This document shows, in pieces, positions 35,115 to 45,670 of a DNA stretch of 64,000 nucleotides. A model generated the notes under the pieces. That model worked only from the letters and a program-made list of their open reading frames with translations. It did no database searches and was not told where the DNA came from. Position 1 is the stretch's first letter, and each line of letters begins with the position of its first letter. The position numbers and the translations under genes are program-made. This DNA comes from Bacillus sp. AFS037270 (lineage in GTDB: Bacteria; Bacillota; Bacilli; Bacillales_B; DSM-18226): the NCBI RefSeq assembly GCF_002585305.1, contig NZ_NUNF01000024.1, positions 1 through 64,000 of the forward strand, read 5' to 3'.

Positions 35115-36257
35115 ATGGACAAAGACTTTGTCATCTTATTAGCACCAGATTCATTTAAAGAAAGTATGACAGCAAAAGAAGCATGTGAAGCAATGGAAAG
35201 AGGAATCAAGAAAGTAAATCATCAGATTACGTGCATTCAAGTTCCAATGGCGGATGGTGGAGAAGGCACCATGCAATCTCTGGCTGATGCTACTTGCGGT
35301 GAAATTTATATGAAAAAAGTTATGGGTCCTTTAGGAAATGAAGTGGAAGCCCCCTATGGGATTTTAGGAGATGGTAAAACTGGAATCATTGAAATGGCTA
35401 GTGCAAGTGGACTTCATTTAGTACGAAAAGAAGAAAGAAATCCGCTTGTTACCACCACCTACGGTACAGGTCAATTAATAAAAGCCTGTTTAGATCAGGG
35501 GATAAAAAAGCTATTAATTGGTATCGGCGGAAGCGCTACAAATGATGCGGAGCTGGAGTATTACAGGCTTTAGGCGGAAAACTGCTCGATGTGAATGGAG
35601 AAGAGCTGGGTTTTGGCGGAGGGGAGTTAGGCCGCTTGGCAAGAATCGATCTGACCCATTTTGATTCGCGGATAAAGGATATTAGCCTTGAAGTAGCCTG
35701 TGATGTTAATAACCCACTTTGTGGAGAACAAGGAGCATCCTTTGTATTTGGACCACAAAAAGGTGCGACACCAGAAGTGGTTGAACTATTAGACAAAAAT
35801 TTAATGAATTACGCAAATATTAGTAAAGCACAATTTAATATTGACCTCCTTGATGTACCTGGAGCTGGCGCAGCAGGCGGATTGGGTGCTGGACTCATGG
35901 TGTTCTTAAATGGAACTTTAAAAAAAGGCATTGATATGGTTATCGAATATGCGTCACTGGAAGAGAAAGTTAAGGATGCAGATATGGTCTGGACTGGTGA
36001 AGGCAGTATAGATTTCCAAACCCAATTTGGAAAAACTCCTTTTGGGGTGGCTTCACATGCTAAGAAATATATATAAGCCAGTGGTGGCATTCGCAGGAAA
36101 AGTCGGTGAAAATATCGATTCCTTGTATGAGAAGATTGATTCTATTTTCAGCATTATGCAAGGAGTTAGTTCACTAGAGGAAGCATTAGCAAATGGTCAG
36201 CTAAACCTGAAAAGAACCTCTGAAAATGCGATAAGGTTAATGAATTTGGTGAGGTAA
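35115..36257 (+). pseudogene. glxK: Glycerate 2-kinase gene with two frameshifts
   Basis: The three reading segments together code for a GlxK/GarK-type kinase of normal length (about 380 aa), which makes 2-phosphoglycerate from glycerate. Segment 1 (35115 to about 35545) has LLAPDSFKESMTAKEA and GIGGSATND; the family continues with Gly-Gly-Ala-Gly, but one G is missing in GATGCGGAGC, and a stop follows at 35573. Segment 2 (to 36076) holds DVNNPLCGEQGA, PGAGAAGGLGAG and WTGEGSIDFQT. Near 36066, in an AT repeat, one extra base ends it in a stop; segment 3 then has KPVVAFAGKVG. The shifts of -1 and +1 cancel. Either a young pseudogene or two read errors. Confidence 0.85.
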
Positions 36258-36355
36258 ATGTGATTGAACTAGGACATAAAATGAGTTCTGCCCTATTTAT
36301 TAAACAGTAGTGTGTTTAAATTAATAGTGAATGGCTGGTAAGAAAAGGTGATCTC

Positions 36356-37390
36356 ATGAAATTATCGAAGCCAATAGCTGAAAAAGTCACAAAGGAAATG
36401 ATGAAAATCATACCCTACAATATTAATCTGATGGATGAAAAAGGGATGATTATTGGGAGTGGAGATAAGCAACGGATAGGATCATTACATAAGGGGGCAT
36501 CAAAGGTTATTGCCCAAAAAAGCATCAATGAGATTTATACCGAAGGCGACGGGATGAAGCCTGGCGTCAATGAACCTATTGTTATTAACGGTGAGATTAT
36601 TGGTGTAATTGGGATAACGGGGCATCCAGAGATAGTGAGGCCATTTAGTAAGCTTGTTGGGGCAACTGCCAAACTTCTAATTGAACAGGAAAGCATAAAT
36701 AAGAAAGCACAGAATGACAGAATCATGCGTGAGACATTTTATCATGAATTATCCTATCGAAAAACAAGCTATGATGATGAATTTTTACAACAAGGAAAAA
36801 TGTATGGTATTGACCTAACAAGAAAATGTCAAGCCATTTTAATTAAAGGGAATTTACATTCAAAAGACATGAAGGCGTTTTTTGCTGGGTTTAGGCATTT
36901 TTTCACCATTGACAATAGCAAGAGGGTCCTGTTTATCACAGAACCTAGCAGCTTTAAGGAAGTAGTAACCGATTTATTAGTAAATAAGGAAATAGAAAAA
37001 GTAGCGATAGGTAAAAAGGAGGAATTTGCCTCCATTTCACTGGAACAGGCTGCCAATGCATTGTCAGTTGGCGTAAAAATAAAACCCTCAGAAACGGTCT
37101 ATTTTTATAATGATTTAAAGTTATTTATACATCTGGCTTCCGATCACAGAGAACATCATAGTTCCAGCATATCGGTCTTAGAAAGTTTAGGAAACGATCA
37201 GGAGCTGTTCCATACATTGCAAATATACTTGGAGGAAAATGGTGATATAAACAATACAGCTAATAAACTGAAAATTCACCGAAATACATTGAATTATAGG
37301 TTGGAAAAAGTAGGGAATTTAACAAAGAAGAATCCCAAAGTCATTCTAGAATTATTTGAATTAATCTGTTCGATTATTTGGTCTAAGTGA
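36356..37390 (+). CDS. cdaR: Sugar diacid regulator, CdaR/SdaR family
   Basis: 344 aa. The N-terminal diacid-recognition domain (LSKPIAEKVTKEMMKIIPYN, IGSGDKQRIGSLHKGA, PIVINGEIIGVIGITG) is followed by a linker region and a PucR-type C-terminal helix-turn-helix (NNTANKLKIHRNTLNYRLEK). CdaR proteins activate glucarate, galactarate and glycerate genes. AAAGGTGA precedes the ATG. It lies downstream of glxK in the same direction, as in other Firmicutes, which supports its control of that gene even though glxK appears broken. Confidence 0.9.
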   Translation: MKLSKPIAEKVTKEMMKIIPYNINLMDEKGMIIGSGDKQRIGSLHKGASKVIAQKSINEIYTEGDGMKPGVNEPIVINGEIIGVIGITGHPEIVRPFSKLVGATAKLLIEQESINKKAQNDRIMRETFYHELSYRKTSYDDEFLQQGKMYGIDLTRKCQAILIKGNLHSKDMKAFFAGFRHFFTIDNSKRVLFITEPSSFKEVVTDLLVNKEIEKVAIGKKEEFASISLEQAANALSVGVKIKPSETVYFYNDLKLFIHLASDHREHHSSSISVLESLGNDQELFHTLQIYLEENGDINNTANKLKIHRNTLNYRLEKVGNLTKKNPKVILELFELICSIIWSK

Positions 37391-37494
37391 ATAAGTGAAG
37401 GATTGGGTAACTCTAGCTATTCTAATGGATAAACTGCCGATAAGATTTTTATCTTAAAGAGGAGAGAAGGGAGGAGATGGATTCTTTATCGTCA

Positions 37495-37521
37495 CTTTGT
37501 TTGTGTGGCAAACAAACAAAG
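37495..37521. promoter_or_regulatory. XylR-like operator 5
   Basis: Perfect 10-bp arms CTTTGTTTGT and ACAAACAAAG around a 7-nt spacer. It lies about 80 nt upstream of the second GPH symporter gene. Confidence 0.7.
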
Positions 37522-37598
37522 AAAACTGGCTTTGGCGAAGACCAGGGTTCCCGCTTCATTTTATCTATATATGATTGATTATAAAAAGGAGGATTAGG

Positions 37599-38981
37599 AT
37601 GAATACAAGTCTTGCTGAAAAAATAACAGTAATACCAACAGGAAAAATTAACATGAAGGAAAAAATCGGATATGCCACTGGGGATTTAGCTTGTAACTTC
37701 ATTTATCAAACAGTAAGTAGTTATCTATTATTCTTTTATACTGATGTATTTGGAATTTCGGCCGCAGCTGCCGGGTTTATGTTTCTGATTGTTCGAATGA
37801 TTGATGCAGTAGCTGATCCACTTATTGGAACATTTGTGGATAAAACGAATACGAAATACGGAAGATTTCGTCCATACCTTTTATATGGTGCCTTTCCGTT
37901 TGCAGGGGTAGCGATTCTTTGTTTTACCACTCCTGCGTTTTCTGATCCTATGAAACTAGTGTATGCCTATATTACTTATATTCTGTTATCGATCACATAT
38001 TCAGTAGTTAACATTCCTTATGCCGCGCTTACTTCAGCCATTACTCAAGATAACAAAGAGGTTGTCAGTTTAACCTCCGTCAGAATGTTATTCTCAAATA
38101 CTGGTGGCTTAATTGTTTCTTTTGGAGTACCGCTTTTAGCCGGACTTTTTACAAATGCAACTGGAAAAACAAGTACTGGATGGCAAATTACCATGTCAAT
38201 CATGGGAGTTTTAGGCGCCCTTCTACTAATTTACAGCTTCATGAATACAAAAGAACGAGTACAAATTAATCACTCCAAAGAAGCAAAAGTTAATTTTAAA
38301 GATATCTTTCTTCAATTAAAGGCCAATCGTCCGCTAGTCATCGTATGCTTTTTCTTTATTCTTAATTTCGGTGTTAACTCCATCGTCAACTCTGTTGGAA
38401 TTTATTATGTCACTTATAACGTTGCAAGACCTGATTTAGTCAAGTGGTATGGTTTAATGGGAACGCTTCCTGCACTCATCCTTATGCCATTAATGCCAAT
38501 GATGTATAAATGGATGGGTAAGAAAAAATTACTATTTACTGCTTTAACCTTGAAGGCAATCGGCTTAATCGCTTTATTCGTTATTCCTGCATCCATGGTT
38601 CCGCTTGTATTTGCAGGGCGTTTAGTTGCCGCATTAGGTACCATCACGGCAGGTGCTTTTACATGGGCATTAATTCCTGAAACTATTGATTATGGTGAAT
38701 ACAAGACTGGCAAACGTGCAAGCGGTGTCATTTATGCGCTAGTCGGATTCTTCTTCAAGTTTGGTATGGCCATCGGAGGAATTGTCCCAGGTTTGATTTT
38801 GGCCAACTTCGGTTATGTTGCCAATCATGCCCAAACGCCAACAGCATTAAATGGTATTTTGGTTACAATGACAGCCATTCCAGCCGTATTTGTTCTTATC
38901 GAGCTTGTGGCCATATATTTCTACAACTTGGATGAAAAAGAACATAAAAGAGTGCTAGCTGAATTAAAAGCGAGAGGATAA
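37599..38981 (+). CDS. xynP: GPH-family pentoside/xyloside:cation symporter, copy 2 (XynP-like)
   Basis: About 460 aa, 12 membrane segments. KIGYATGDLACNFIYQTVSS, DPLIGTFVDKTNTKYGRFRP and ALIPETIDYGEYKTGKRASG are the family motifs. The start at 37599 has AAGGAGG upstream; an in-frame TTG at 37575 is before that site. In Bacillus subtilis the equivalent gene xynP is followed by xynB. Here only a relic of a GH43 3' end is left downstream (39029-39091), which supports the xynP identity and shows that the partner gene was lost. Confidence 0.92.
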   Translation: MNTSLAEKITVIPTGKINMKEKIGYATGDLACNFIYQTVSSYLLFFYTDVFGISAAAAGFMFLIVRMIDAVADPLIGTFVDKTNTKYGRFRPYLLYGAFPFAGVAILCFTTPAFSDPMKLVYAYITYILLSITYSVVNIPYAALTSAITQDNKEVVSLTSVRMLFSNTGGLIVSFGVPLLAGLFTNATGKTSTGWQITMSIMGVLGALLLIYSFMNTKERVQINHSKEAKVNFKDIFLQLKANRPLVIVCFFFILNFGVNSIVNSVGIYYVTYNVARPDLVKWYGLMGTLPALILMPLMPMMYKWMGKKKLLFTALTLKAIGLIALFVIPASMVPLVFAGRLVAALGTITAGAFTWALIPETIDYGEYKTGKRASGVIYALVGFFFKFGMAIGGIVPGLILANFGYVANHAQTPTALNGILVTMTAIPAVFVLIELVAIYFYNLDEKEHKRVLAELKARG

Positions 38982-39028
38982 GAAAATCGCAAAAAAATAT
39001 AATACAGTATTAATTGGCTTAATCCTGA

Positions 39029-39091
39029 CCAGATACTAGCGGAGCAGCTAAACCTGCAGATTTTGACTATTTTACTTATCAAGAAATATAG
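39029..39091 (+). pseudogene. Relic of a GH43 beta-xylosidase 3' end
   Basis: One frame reads Ser-Gly-Ala-Ala-Lys-Pro then [11 protein letters not shown] and a stop. The intact xynB at 14240-15850 ends in [14 protein letters not shown], and the DNA GATTTTGACTATTTTAC is the same in both. It lies at the place where xynB follows xynP in Bacillus. Confidence 0.8.
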
Positions 39092-39120
39092 TACTTTTCA
39101 TTGAAAGGAAGGAAATAAAG

Positions 39121-40602
39121 ATGGAATTGCTTCAAGTAAACAATAATAGAATTACTGATTCAACAGGAAGGCCCATTCAACTTCGAGGAACTTGTATTGG
39201 TGGCTGGATGAATATGGAGGACTTTATTAATGGCTATACAGGAACGGAACATGCCCTCCGTCATACTGTTTCCGAAGTCATTGGAAAGGAAAAAGCTGAA
39301 TTTTTATTCGACCGGCTGCTGCACTATTTCTTTGGTGAAGACGATATTGAGTTTATTAAGAGCTGGGGAGCAACCACCATTCGCATTCCTTTAAATTATC
39401 GTCATTTTGAAGATGATGAAGCACCTTTTACTTACAAGGAATCGGGATTTAACCGCCTGGACAAGATCATTGATCTCTGTGAAAAGCACGGACTTTACGT
39501 TATTCTTGATCTTCACGCAGTACAGGGGTACCAAAACACTCACTGGCATTCAGATAATGATGTGCGTCATAGCTTTTTCTGGCATGACAAAACGTATCAA
39601 GACAGATTTATTGCTCTGTGGGAAGAGTTTGCACGCCGTTACAAAGGGAGAGCTGTAATTGCAGGGTATAACGTCATGAATGAACCTTGTGTGAATACCC
39701 CGCACGGCGATTTTCCACATACATTCTTTGGGAATTATAAACCGGATTGGGAAAGGATGAATCGGGTCTACAGACGGGTAGTGGAAGCAATTCGAAATAT
39801 CGATTCTGACCATATCATTTTCCTTGAAGGGGATAACTATTCGAAGCTGTTTGATGGTTTAGATGCTCCTTTTGCTAAAAATCTGGTATACAGCAGTCAT
39901 AACTATACGGCGGCTGGATTTGGTCCAGGACAGTATCCGGGAGTGGCCGATGCAAAAACGGCTCGCGTAGAGAGTGGCAAGTATTGGGATAAATCCGTCC
40001 AAGAGGAAGTATTTTATAACCATGAAGGCACTAAGTTTGCACAGAAATATGATGTCCCTCTTTGGGTGGGTGAGTTTGGCTCCGTCTATAATGGACCAGA
40101 ACAGGAGATCCCAGATCGTTTAAATGCCATGGATGATCAACTTCGTATCTTTGAAGAATTTGGCGCGCATTGGACGACTTGGACTTATAAAGATGTTGGA
40201 GTAATGGGGTTAGTGACGCTTGATCCGGAATCAGAGTATATGCAGAAGGTTTCTTCCATTTTTAAAATGAAACTTGCATTAAATACGGACGATTGGATGA
40301 TTTGGCTACCTGGGTTTGAGGCAAGAAAATCAGTTGAGGAGTTAGCCAGCCATTTGGAAGAGGTGGTTAATCCAGACATGTCTCACAGCTTTAATCTTTC
40401 CAGCCTTTCACAAGCCATTTTGACCATTTATGCTGGTGCATTGATCCATCCAGAGTATGCGAAGATTTTTAAAAATTTATCCGAAGAAGAAATTGACCTT
40501 ATCATGCAGTCGTTTGCCTTTAAGAACTGTAAGATTAACGAAGGCTTGCTAAATATATTGAAAAAACATACAAACGAAAAAATTCAATTGAGAAATGGCT
40601 GA
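39121..40602 (+). CDS. GH5 family glycoside hydrolase, intracellular
   Basis: 493 aa. The barrel begins at [16 protein letters not shown]; Glu188 in [10 protein letters not shown] is the predicted acid/base and Glu318 in WVGEFGS the nucleophile. Other GH5 marks are [12 protein letters not shown] and [10 protein letters not shown]. The last 100 residues form a helical extension outside the barrel. There is no signal peptide, unlike secreted endoglucanases, so it should split imported oligosaccharides. The sequence resembles the exo-glucanase branch of GH5 more than cellulases, but its place after xynP suggests xylo- or gluco-oligomers. AAGGAAGG precedes the ATG. Confidence 0.88.
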   Translation: MELLQVNNNRITDSTGRPIQLRGTCIGGWMNMEDFINGYTGTEHALRHTVSEVIGKEKAEFLFDRLLHYFFGEDDIEFIKSWGATTIRIPLNYRHFEDDEAPFTYKESGFNRLDKIIDLCEKHGLYVILDLHAVQGYQNTHWHSDNDVRHSFFWHDKTYQDRFIALWEEFARRYKGRAVIAGYNVMNEPCVNTPHGDFPHTFFGNYKPDWERMNRVYRRVVEAIRNIDSDHIIFLEGDNYSKLFDGLDAPFAKNLVYSSHNYTAAGFGPGQYPGVADAKTARVESGKYWDKSVQEEVFYNHEGTKFAQKYDVPLWVGEFGSVYNGPEQEIPDRLNAMDDQLRIFEEFGAHWTTWTYKDVGVMGLVTLDPESEYMQKVSSIFKMKLALNTDDWMIWLPGFEARKSVEELASHLEEVVNPDMSHSFNLSSLSQAILTIYAGALIHPEYAKIFKNLSEEEIDLIMQSFAFKNCKINEGLLNILKKHTNEKIQLRNG

Positions 40603-40610
40603 TTTTTTGA

Positions 40611-40825
40611 AAAACACCTAAGTATAAGGCTGATTTCATAAGGGGTGATCTTACTGACAGCCTTGGTTCAGTTGCCCTTAATATTGGGGCAGATGAAACT
40701 AGAATGGATATTGAGAGCAAACAACTTATGAAATATGCTTTCCAACGGTAAAAGATTTCTGTAAAGACTTAACAGGTTACGAATCATTATTAAACAATGA
40801 AAAGGGATTGGAAGCCTATTCATAA
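40611..40825 (+). pseudogene. Decayed coding fragment, family unknown
   Basis: One frame reads DLTDSLGSVALNIGADETRM and on to KQLMKYAFQ, ends in a stop at about 40748, and resumes in another frame as VKDFCKDLTGYESLLNNEKG before a stop at 40823. The sequence is protein-like and lacks a start codon and ribosome site. I do not recognise the family. It fills most of the gap between the GH5 and aldo/keto reductase genes. Confidence 0.55.
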
Positions 40826-40893
40826 GTGGAGAAACTATGTAAAGCTTTAATTCTTATCTAGAATTTTTTTAAAATGAAAGAGGAGAGATATCA

Positions 40894-41733
40894 ATGGTAT
40901 CTAGTTTAACAAGTACAACCAGATTAAATAATGGAGTTGAAATGCCATGGTTAGGCCTAGGTGTTTTTCAGGTAAAAGACGGAGAGGAAGTTATTAGTTC
41001 AGTAAAAACAGCACTTGAAGTTGGTTATCGAAGTATTGATACTGCAGCCATTTATAAAAATGAAGAAGGTGTAGGGCAAGCCATTGTAGAATCAAACATA
41101 CCCCGCGAGGAACTATTTATTACAACTAAGCTTTGGAACGCTGATCAGGGATATGAGACTGCATTAGCAGCTTTTGAAAAAAGTTTAGAAAAATTAGGTT
41201 TAGAGTATTTAGACCTTTATTTGATTCACTGGCCTTTGCCTTCTCAAGGGAAATATGTAGAAACATGGAGAGCGCTAGAGAAGCTTTATAAGGATGGACG
41301 TGTTCGTGCCATTGGGGTAAGTAATTTTAAAGTTCATCATCTTGAGGATATTATTGCCAATTGTGAAATTAAACCGATGGTGAACCAAGTAGAATACCAT
41401 CCACGATTTAATCAACGGGAATTACATGATTTTTGCAAAAAGAACGGGATCCAGCTTGAAGCATGGTCTCCATTAATGCAGGGTGGTCTTCTTGATGATC
41501 CTACGCTAGTTGAGATTGCAAAGAAATATAAAAAATCAACCGCACAAATCATTATCCGTTGGGATATCCAAACAGGAGTAGTGACGATTCCAAAGTCGGT
41601 AAAGCCTCACCGTATTGCTGAAAATGCAGATATCTTTGATTTTGAACTTTCACAAGAGGATTTGGAAAAAATAAATGCTCTTAATCAGGATAAACGAATG
41701 TTTGCAGATCCTGATGATTTTAATAGAATGTAA
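40894..41733 (+). CDS. Aldo/keto reductase, YvgN/2,5-diketogluconate reductase type
   Basis: 279 aa. [36 protein letters not shown] (Asp, Tyr), LFITTKLWN (Lys) and [10 protein letters not shown] (His) form the catalytic tetrad; [14 protein letters not shown] and [12 protein letters not shown] follow. Such enzymes reduce aldehydes, methylglyoxal or keto-sugars with NADPH. GAGGAGAG precedes the ATG. Located between the GH5 and GH10 genes and closed by a terminator. A role in reducing xylose or aldehydes from lignocellulose is inference. Confidence 0.92.
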   Translation: MVSSLTSTTRLNNGVEMPWLGLGVFQVKDGEEVISSVKTALEVGYRSIDTAAIYKNEEGVGQAIVESNIPREELFITTKLWNADQGYETALAAFEKSLEKLGLEYLDLYLIHWPLPSQGKYVETWRALEKLYKDGRVRAIGVSNFKVHHLEDIIANCEIKPMVNQVEYHPRFNQRELHDFCKKNGIQLEAWSPLMQGGLLDDPTLVEIAKKYKKSTAQIIIRWDIQTGVVTIPKSVKPHRIAENADIFDFELSQEDLEKINALNQDKRMFADPDDFNRM

Positions 41734-41811
41734 GCTTTTCATCTCTCTGCTAGCCACTATAAAGATCGAAATATTAATAGAATATATTCAAGAATAAATA
41801 AGAAGTTAAGG

Positions 41812-41847
41812 AGAGAGTTGGTAAAAATTCGCCGGCTCTCTTTTTTT
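41812..41847 (+). terminator. Intrinsic terminator
   Basis: AGAGAGTTGG pairs with CCGGCTCTCT (two G-U), followed by T7. It ends the aldo/keto reductase gene. Confidence 0.8.
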
Positions 41848-41956
41848 AATACTTTCTTTCATGGATATTTGTTTTTGTAAAAGGATTGGAAAATGAGTGA
41901 CTATTATTATTTTAAGGTTTGCGGTTAATTCCTATACTTATTTAAATAAAATGTAT

Positions 41957-41996
41957 AGTTTGTTGGGTTCGTAAACAAAGTTATATAAATTATAAT
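41957..41996 (+). promoter_or_regulatory. XylR-like operator 6 with TATAAT box
   Basis: AGTTTGTT and AACAAAGT around a 9-nt spacer (41957-41981), with TATAAT at 41991-41996. The layout is the same as in front of xynB. A 5' leader of about 180 nt follows before the xylanase start; it has a stray AAGGAGG at about 42060 without a usable frame. Confidence 0.7.
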
Positions 41997-42169
41997 TTTT
42001 TCTGTAAAGAAATTTTCAACATAAATGAATGGAAGCCCTTACTTATTTAGTCATTTAAAAAGGAGGTTGAGTTAGAGGATAAGGTTTATTATTTGAAGTG
42101 GATATTTTTCACAAACTCTTCGTAAGAATAAATTTCGGCTTATATACACCTAAAAAAATATCTATTTAA

Positions 42170-43408
<1,239 letters not shown>

Positions 43409-43417
43409 TAAAATAGT

Positions 43418-43449
43418 AAATCAGCTCCGGTCTTGGAGCTGATTTTTAA
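43418..43449 (+). terminator. Intrinsic terminator
   Basis: Perfect 11-bp stem AAATCAGCTCC with GGAGCTGATTT and T5. The remaining gap up to 43721 is AT-rich; it has a ribosome-like AAAGGAGG near 43588 followed only by a four-codon frame, and no gene was seen. Confidence 0.85.
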
Positions 43450-43721
43450 ATAATTTCTCTTTACCTAAGATTATAATCAGAAGTTAATATATAAAACTTA
43501 TTTTCATAATTTTCGGTTTATCGTGATGTAATAACATAGTAATGAACGATTATTTTTATAAAACTATTAGATAAAAAGTTTGACTAAAGGAGGATTTTAG
43601 TTGAACGAGTTATAAATAAATAGGCAGCTCCATGTTTACTCTGCAATAGTGCGGATACCAAAAGAAAATTAAATTTTAAAGGATTATTGTGTTTTCAAGA
43701 AACAGGAGGTATTGATACATA

Positions 43722-44435
43722 ATGAAAAAGACCGTTTATATAACAGGCGCAGACAGAGGGCTGGGGCTTGCTTTGACGAAGGTTTTCCTCGAATCCAATT
43801 TTAAAGTTTTTGCCGGACGATTTATGTCTGATTGGCCGGAGCTTGATGAATTTAAAAAGGAGTATGGTGAGGATTTAGACATTCTTTCATTAAATGTTAC
43901 CAATCAACAATCAGTCGATGCAGCTGCTGATTACATAAAAGAACAGGCTGGACAGTTAGATATTCTTATTAATAATGCAGGGATTCTCAAGGACCGGTCT
44001 GAGGATATATTCGGAGAGTTTTATTACGAAGATATGATGAAACTGATCGATACGAATACATTTGGGCCATTGCGTGTCTCCAAGTCTGTTGTTCCTTTGC
44101 TAATAAAAGGAAATAGCAAAATCCTTGCCAATATCTCATCAGAAGCGGCAAGTTTAGCTGATTCCTGGAGAAAGAAGGAGTATGGCTATTGCATGTCAAA
44201 GACTGCTTTAAACATGCAATTAACGATCTTACAAAATCAATTAAAAGAATATGGGATCAAAGTTTTAGCATTCCATCCGGGTTATGTCAGGTCGTATATT
44301 TTTGGTGAATTCAATCCGGATGCAACGATTGATGCCATCGAATCTGCAACGGGAATTATGAACCAAATATTAAAGTCACCAGCGATTGAAGAACATATGT
44401 TCATTGATTATCAAGGGAATCAAATGAACTGGTAA
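43722..44435 (+). CDS. Short-chain dehydrogenase/reductase
   Basis: 237 aa. TGADRGLGLALTK is the cofactor motif, NNAGIL and NISSEAASL follow, and Tyr/Lys in YGYCMSKTALN are catalytic. HPGYVRSYIFGEFNPDATID and the end HMFIDYQGNQMNW resemble the SDR at 17673 (end KYVFIDYKGNPMPI), so the two are paralogues. AGGAGG lies 11 nt before the ATG. Substrate unknown; probably a sugar-derived alcohol or ketone. Confidence 0.88.
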   Translation: MKKTVYITGADRGLGLALTKVFLESNFKVFAGRFMSDWPELDEFKKEYGEDLDILSLNVTNQQSVDAAADYIKEQAGQLDILINNAGILKDRSEDIFGEFYYEDMMKLIDTNTFGPLRVSKSVVPLLIKGNSKILANISSEAASLADSWRKKEYGYCMSKTALNMQLTILQNQLKEYGIKVLAFHPGYVRSYIFGEFNPDATIDAIESATGIMNQILKSPAIEEHMFIDYQGNQMNW

Positions 44436-44509
44436 GGAAAAATTGATTGGATAATAGCTAAGTAAAGATTGTAATGTTTGTCCCAGAATGATGTTCAGTT
44501 GTTGTCATT

Positions 44510-44548
44510 AACGGCAGGTTATTTTAATACCAAACCTACCGTTTTCGT
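44510..44548 (+). terminator. Probable intrinsic terminator
   Basis: AACGGCAGGTT pairs with AACCTACCGTT apart from one mismatch, 12-nt loop, then TTTCGTT. Confidence 0.6.
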
Positions 44549-44630
44549 TAGAAATTATTAATATTTCTAAATAATCAAAAAATAAAAAACAAAAACTTAA
44601 ACATGACTATAATTAGATTATGCGTTGAAT

Positions 44631-44644
44631 TGGAAACGATTACA
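44631..44644 (+). promoter_or_regulatory. Candidate CcpA cre box
   Basis: TGGAAACGATTACA matches the cre consensus at 13 of 14 positions, about 55 nt upstream of the dioxygenase gene. Confidence 0.55.
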
Positions 44645-44697
44645 TTAGCAAATCTAGTATTTTAATCAACTTATTTCTTATTAAAGGAGATGTTGGG

Positions 44698-45588
44698 ATG
44701 TTTACAGGGCAGGTTTTATCTCAAAATGATATTGAACAATTCATTGAATTAGGATGGGTTAAAGTCTCCCAAGCTTTTGAGCGAAAGGCCGCATTAAAGG
44801 CACAGGATTACTTGTGGGAACAACTGGAAAAAAGAGGGATTGAAAGATTGGATCGAACAACCTGGACTGAACCCATGCTTCGTATGAATGAAAATTACGA
44901 TACGGAGGAGTTCCGTCAGTGCGATAGTGAAAGACTCTCCGATGCCATTGAGGATTTAGTAGGAACAGGTCGTTGGGTCGGCCGTGGCATACCAAATCGT
45001 TGGGGATGGTGGCCTGTTAATTTTTCGGAAGGTTCCCATCTGGAATGGGACGTTCCAACTAATGGATGGCATTGGGATGGGATCCATTTTAAACATCACG
45101 TAGATAGCCCTGATCAAGGACTGCTTTGTTTATGTATTTTTTCGGATATTGGCCCCCGGGGTGGCGGGACATTAGTGGCAGAGGGCTCACATAAAGTTAT
45201 AGCCCGATACTTGGCTGAGCAGCAAAATGGTGTAACTCTCGAGGACGGAATTCAAGCTGTGAACAAAGCTCATGAATGGTTTGGCATGCTTACAGGTCAA
45301 GAAGGGACAAACTCTTCTTCAAGAAAGGATACGAACCGAATTGATTACTTTATGAATCAAACCGTTAAGGTTGATGGGGCAAACCTTAGAGTAGTGGAAA
45401 CGACTGCAGAAGCAGGTGATGTCTACCTTTGTCATCCTTTTCTCTATCACGTCTCTTCTCAAAATCATTCAGGAATTCCACGTTTTATGTGCAATCGGAC
45501 AACTCCGTTAGGGGAGAGATTAAACTTAAGAAGAATAAATAAGACAGACTATTCACCTCTAGAATTTAGTATTCGGAAGGCATTGTAA
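44698..45588 (+). CDS. Phytanoyl-CoA dioxygenase (PhyH) family protein
   Basis: 296 aa Fe(II)/2-oxoglutarate oxygenase. The iron ligands are His125 and Asp127 in NGWHWDGIH and His246 or a nearby His in LCHPFLYHVSS; Arg in IPRFMCNRTTPL would bind 2-oxoglutarate. Family members hydroxylate many small molecules. AAAGGAGA precedes the ATG. It stands alone between two terminators, behind a cre box, which links it to carbon supply; demethylation or oxidation of a plant compound is a guess. The Weimberg-type genes nearby make 2-oxoglutarate, its co-substrate. Confidence 0.82.
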   Translation: MFTGQVLSQNDIEQFIELGWVKVSQAFERKAALKAQDYLWEQLEKRGIERLDRTTWTEPMLRMNENYDTEEFRQCDSERLSDAIEDLVGTGRWVGRGIPNRWGWWPVNFSEGSHLEWDVPTNGWHWDGIHFKHHVDSPDQGLLCLCIFSDIGPRGGGTLVAEGSHKVIARYLAEQQNGVTLEDGIQAVNKAHEWFGMLTGQEGTNSSSRKDTNRIDYFMNQTVKVDGANLRVVETTAEAGDVYLCHPFLYHVSSQNHSGIPRFMCNRTTPLGERLNLRRINKTDYSPLEFSIRKAL

Positions 45589-45600
45589 ACTCAGGAGAAG

Positions 45601-45643
45601 GCCCGATTATGTGGTATCCTATCCATTTAATCGGGCTATTTTT
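45601..45643 (+). terminator. Intrinsic terminator
   Basis: GCCCGATTA pairs with TAATCGGGC over an 18-nt loop, followed by TATTTTT. Confidence 0.75.
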
Positions 45644-45670
45644 CGGTATTTGAAGTCTTTTACTCTATAT

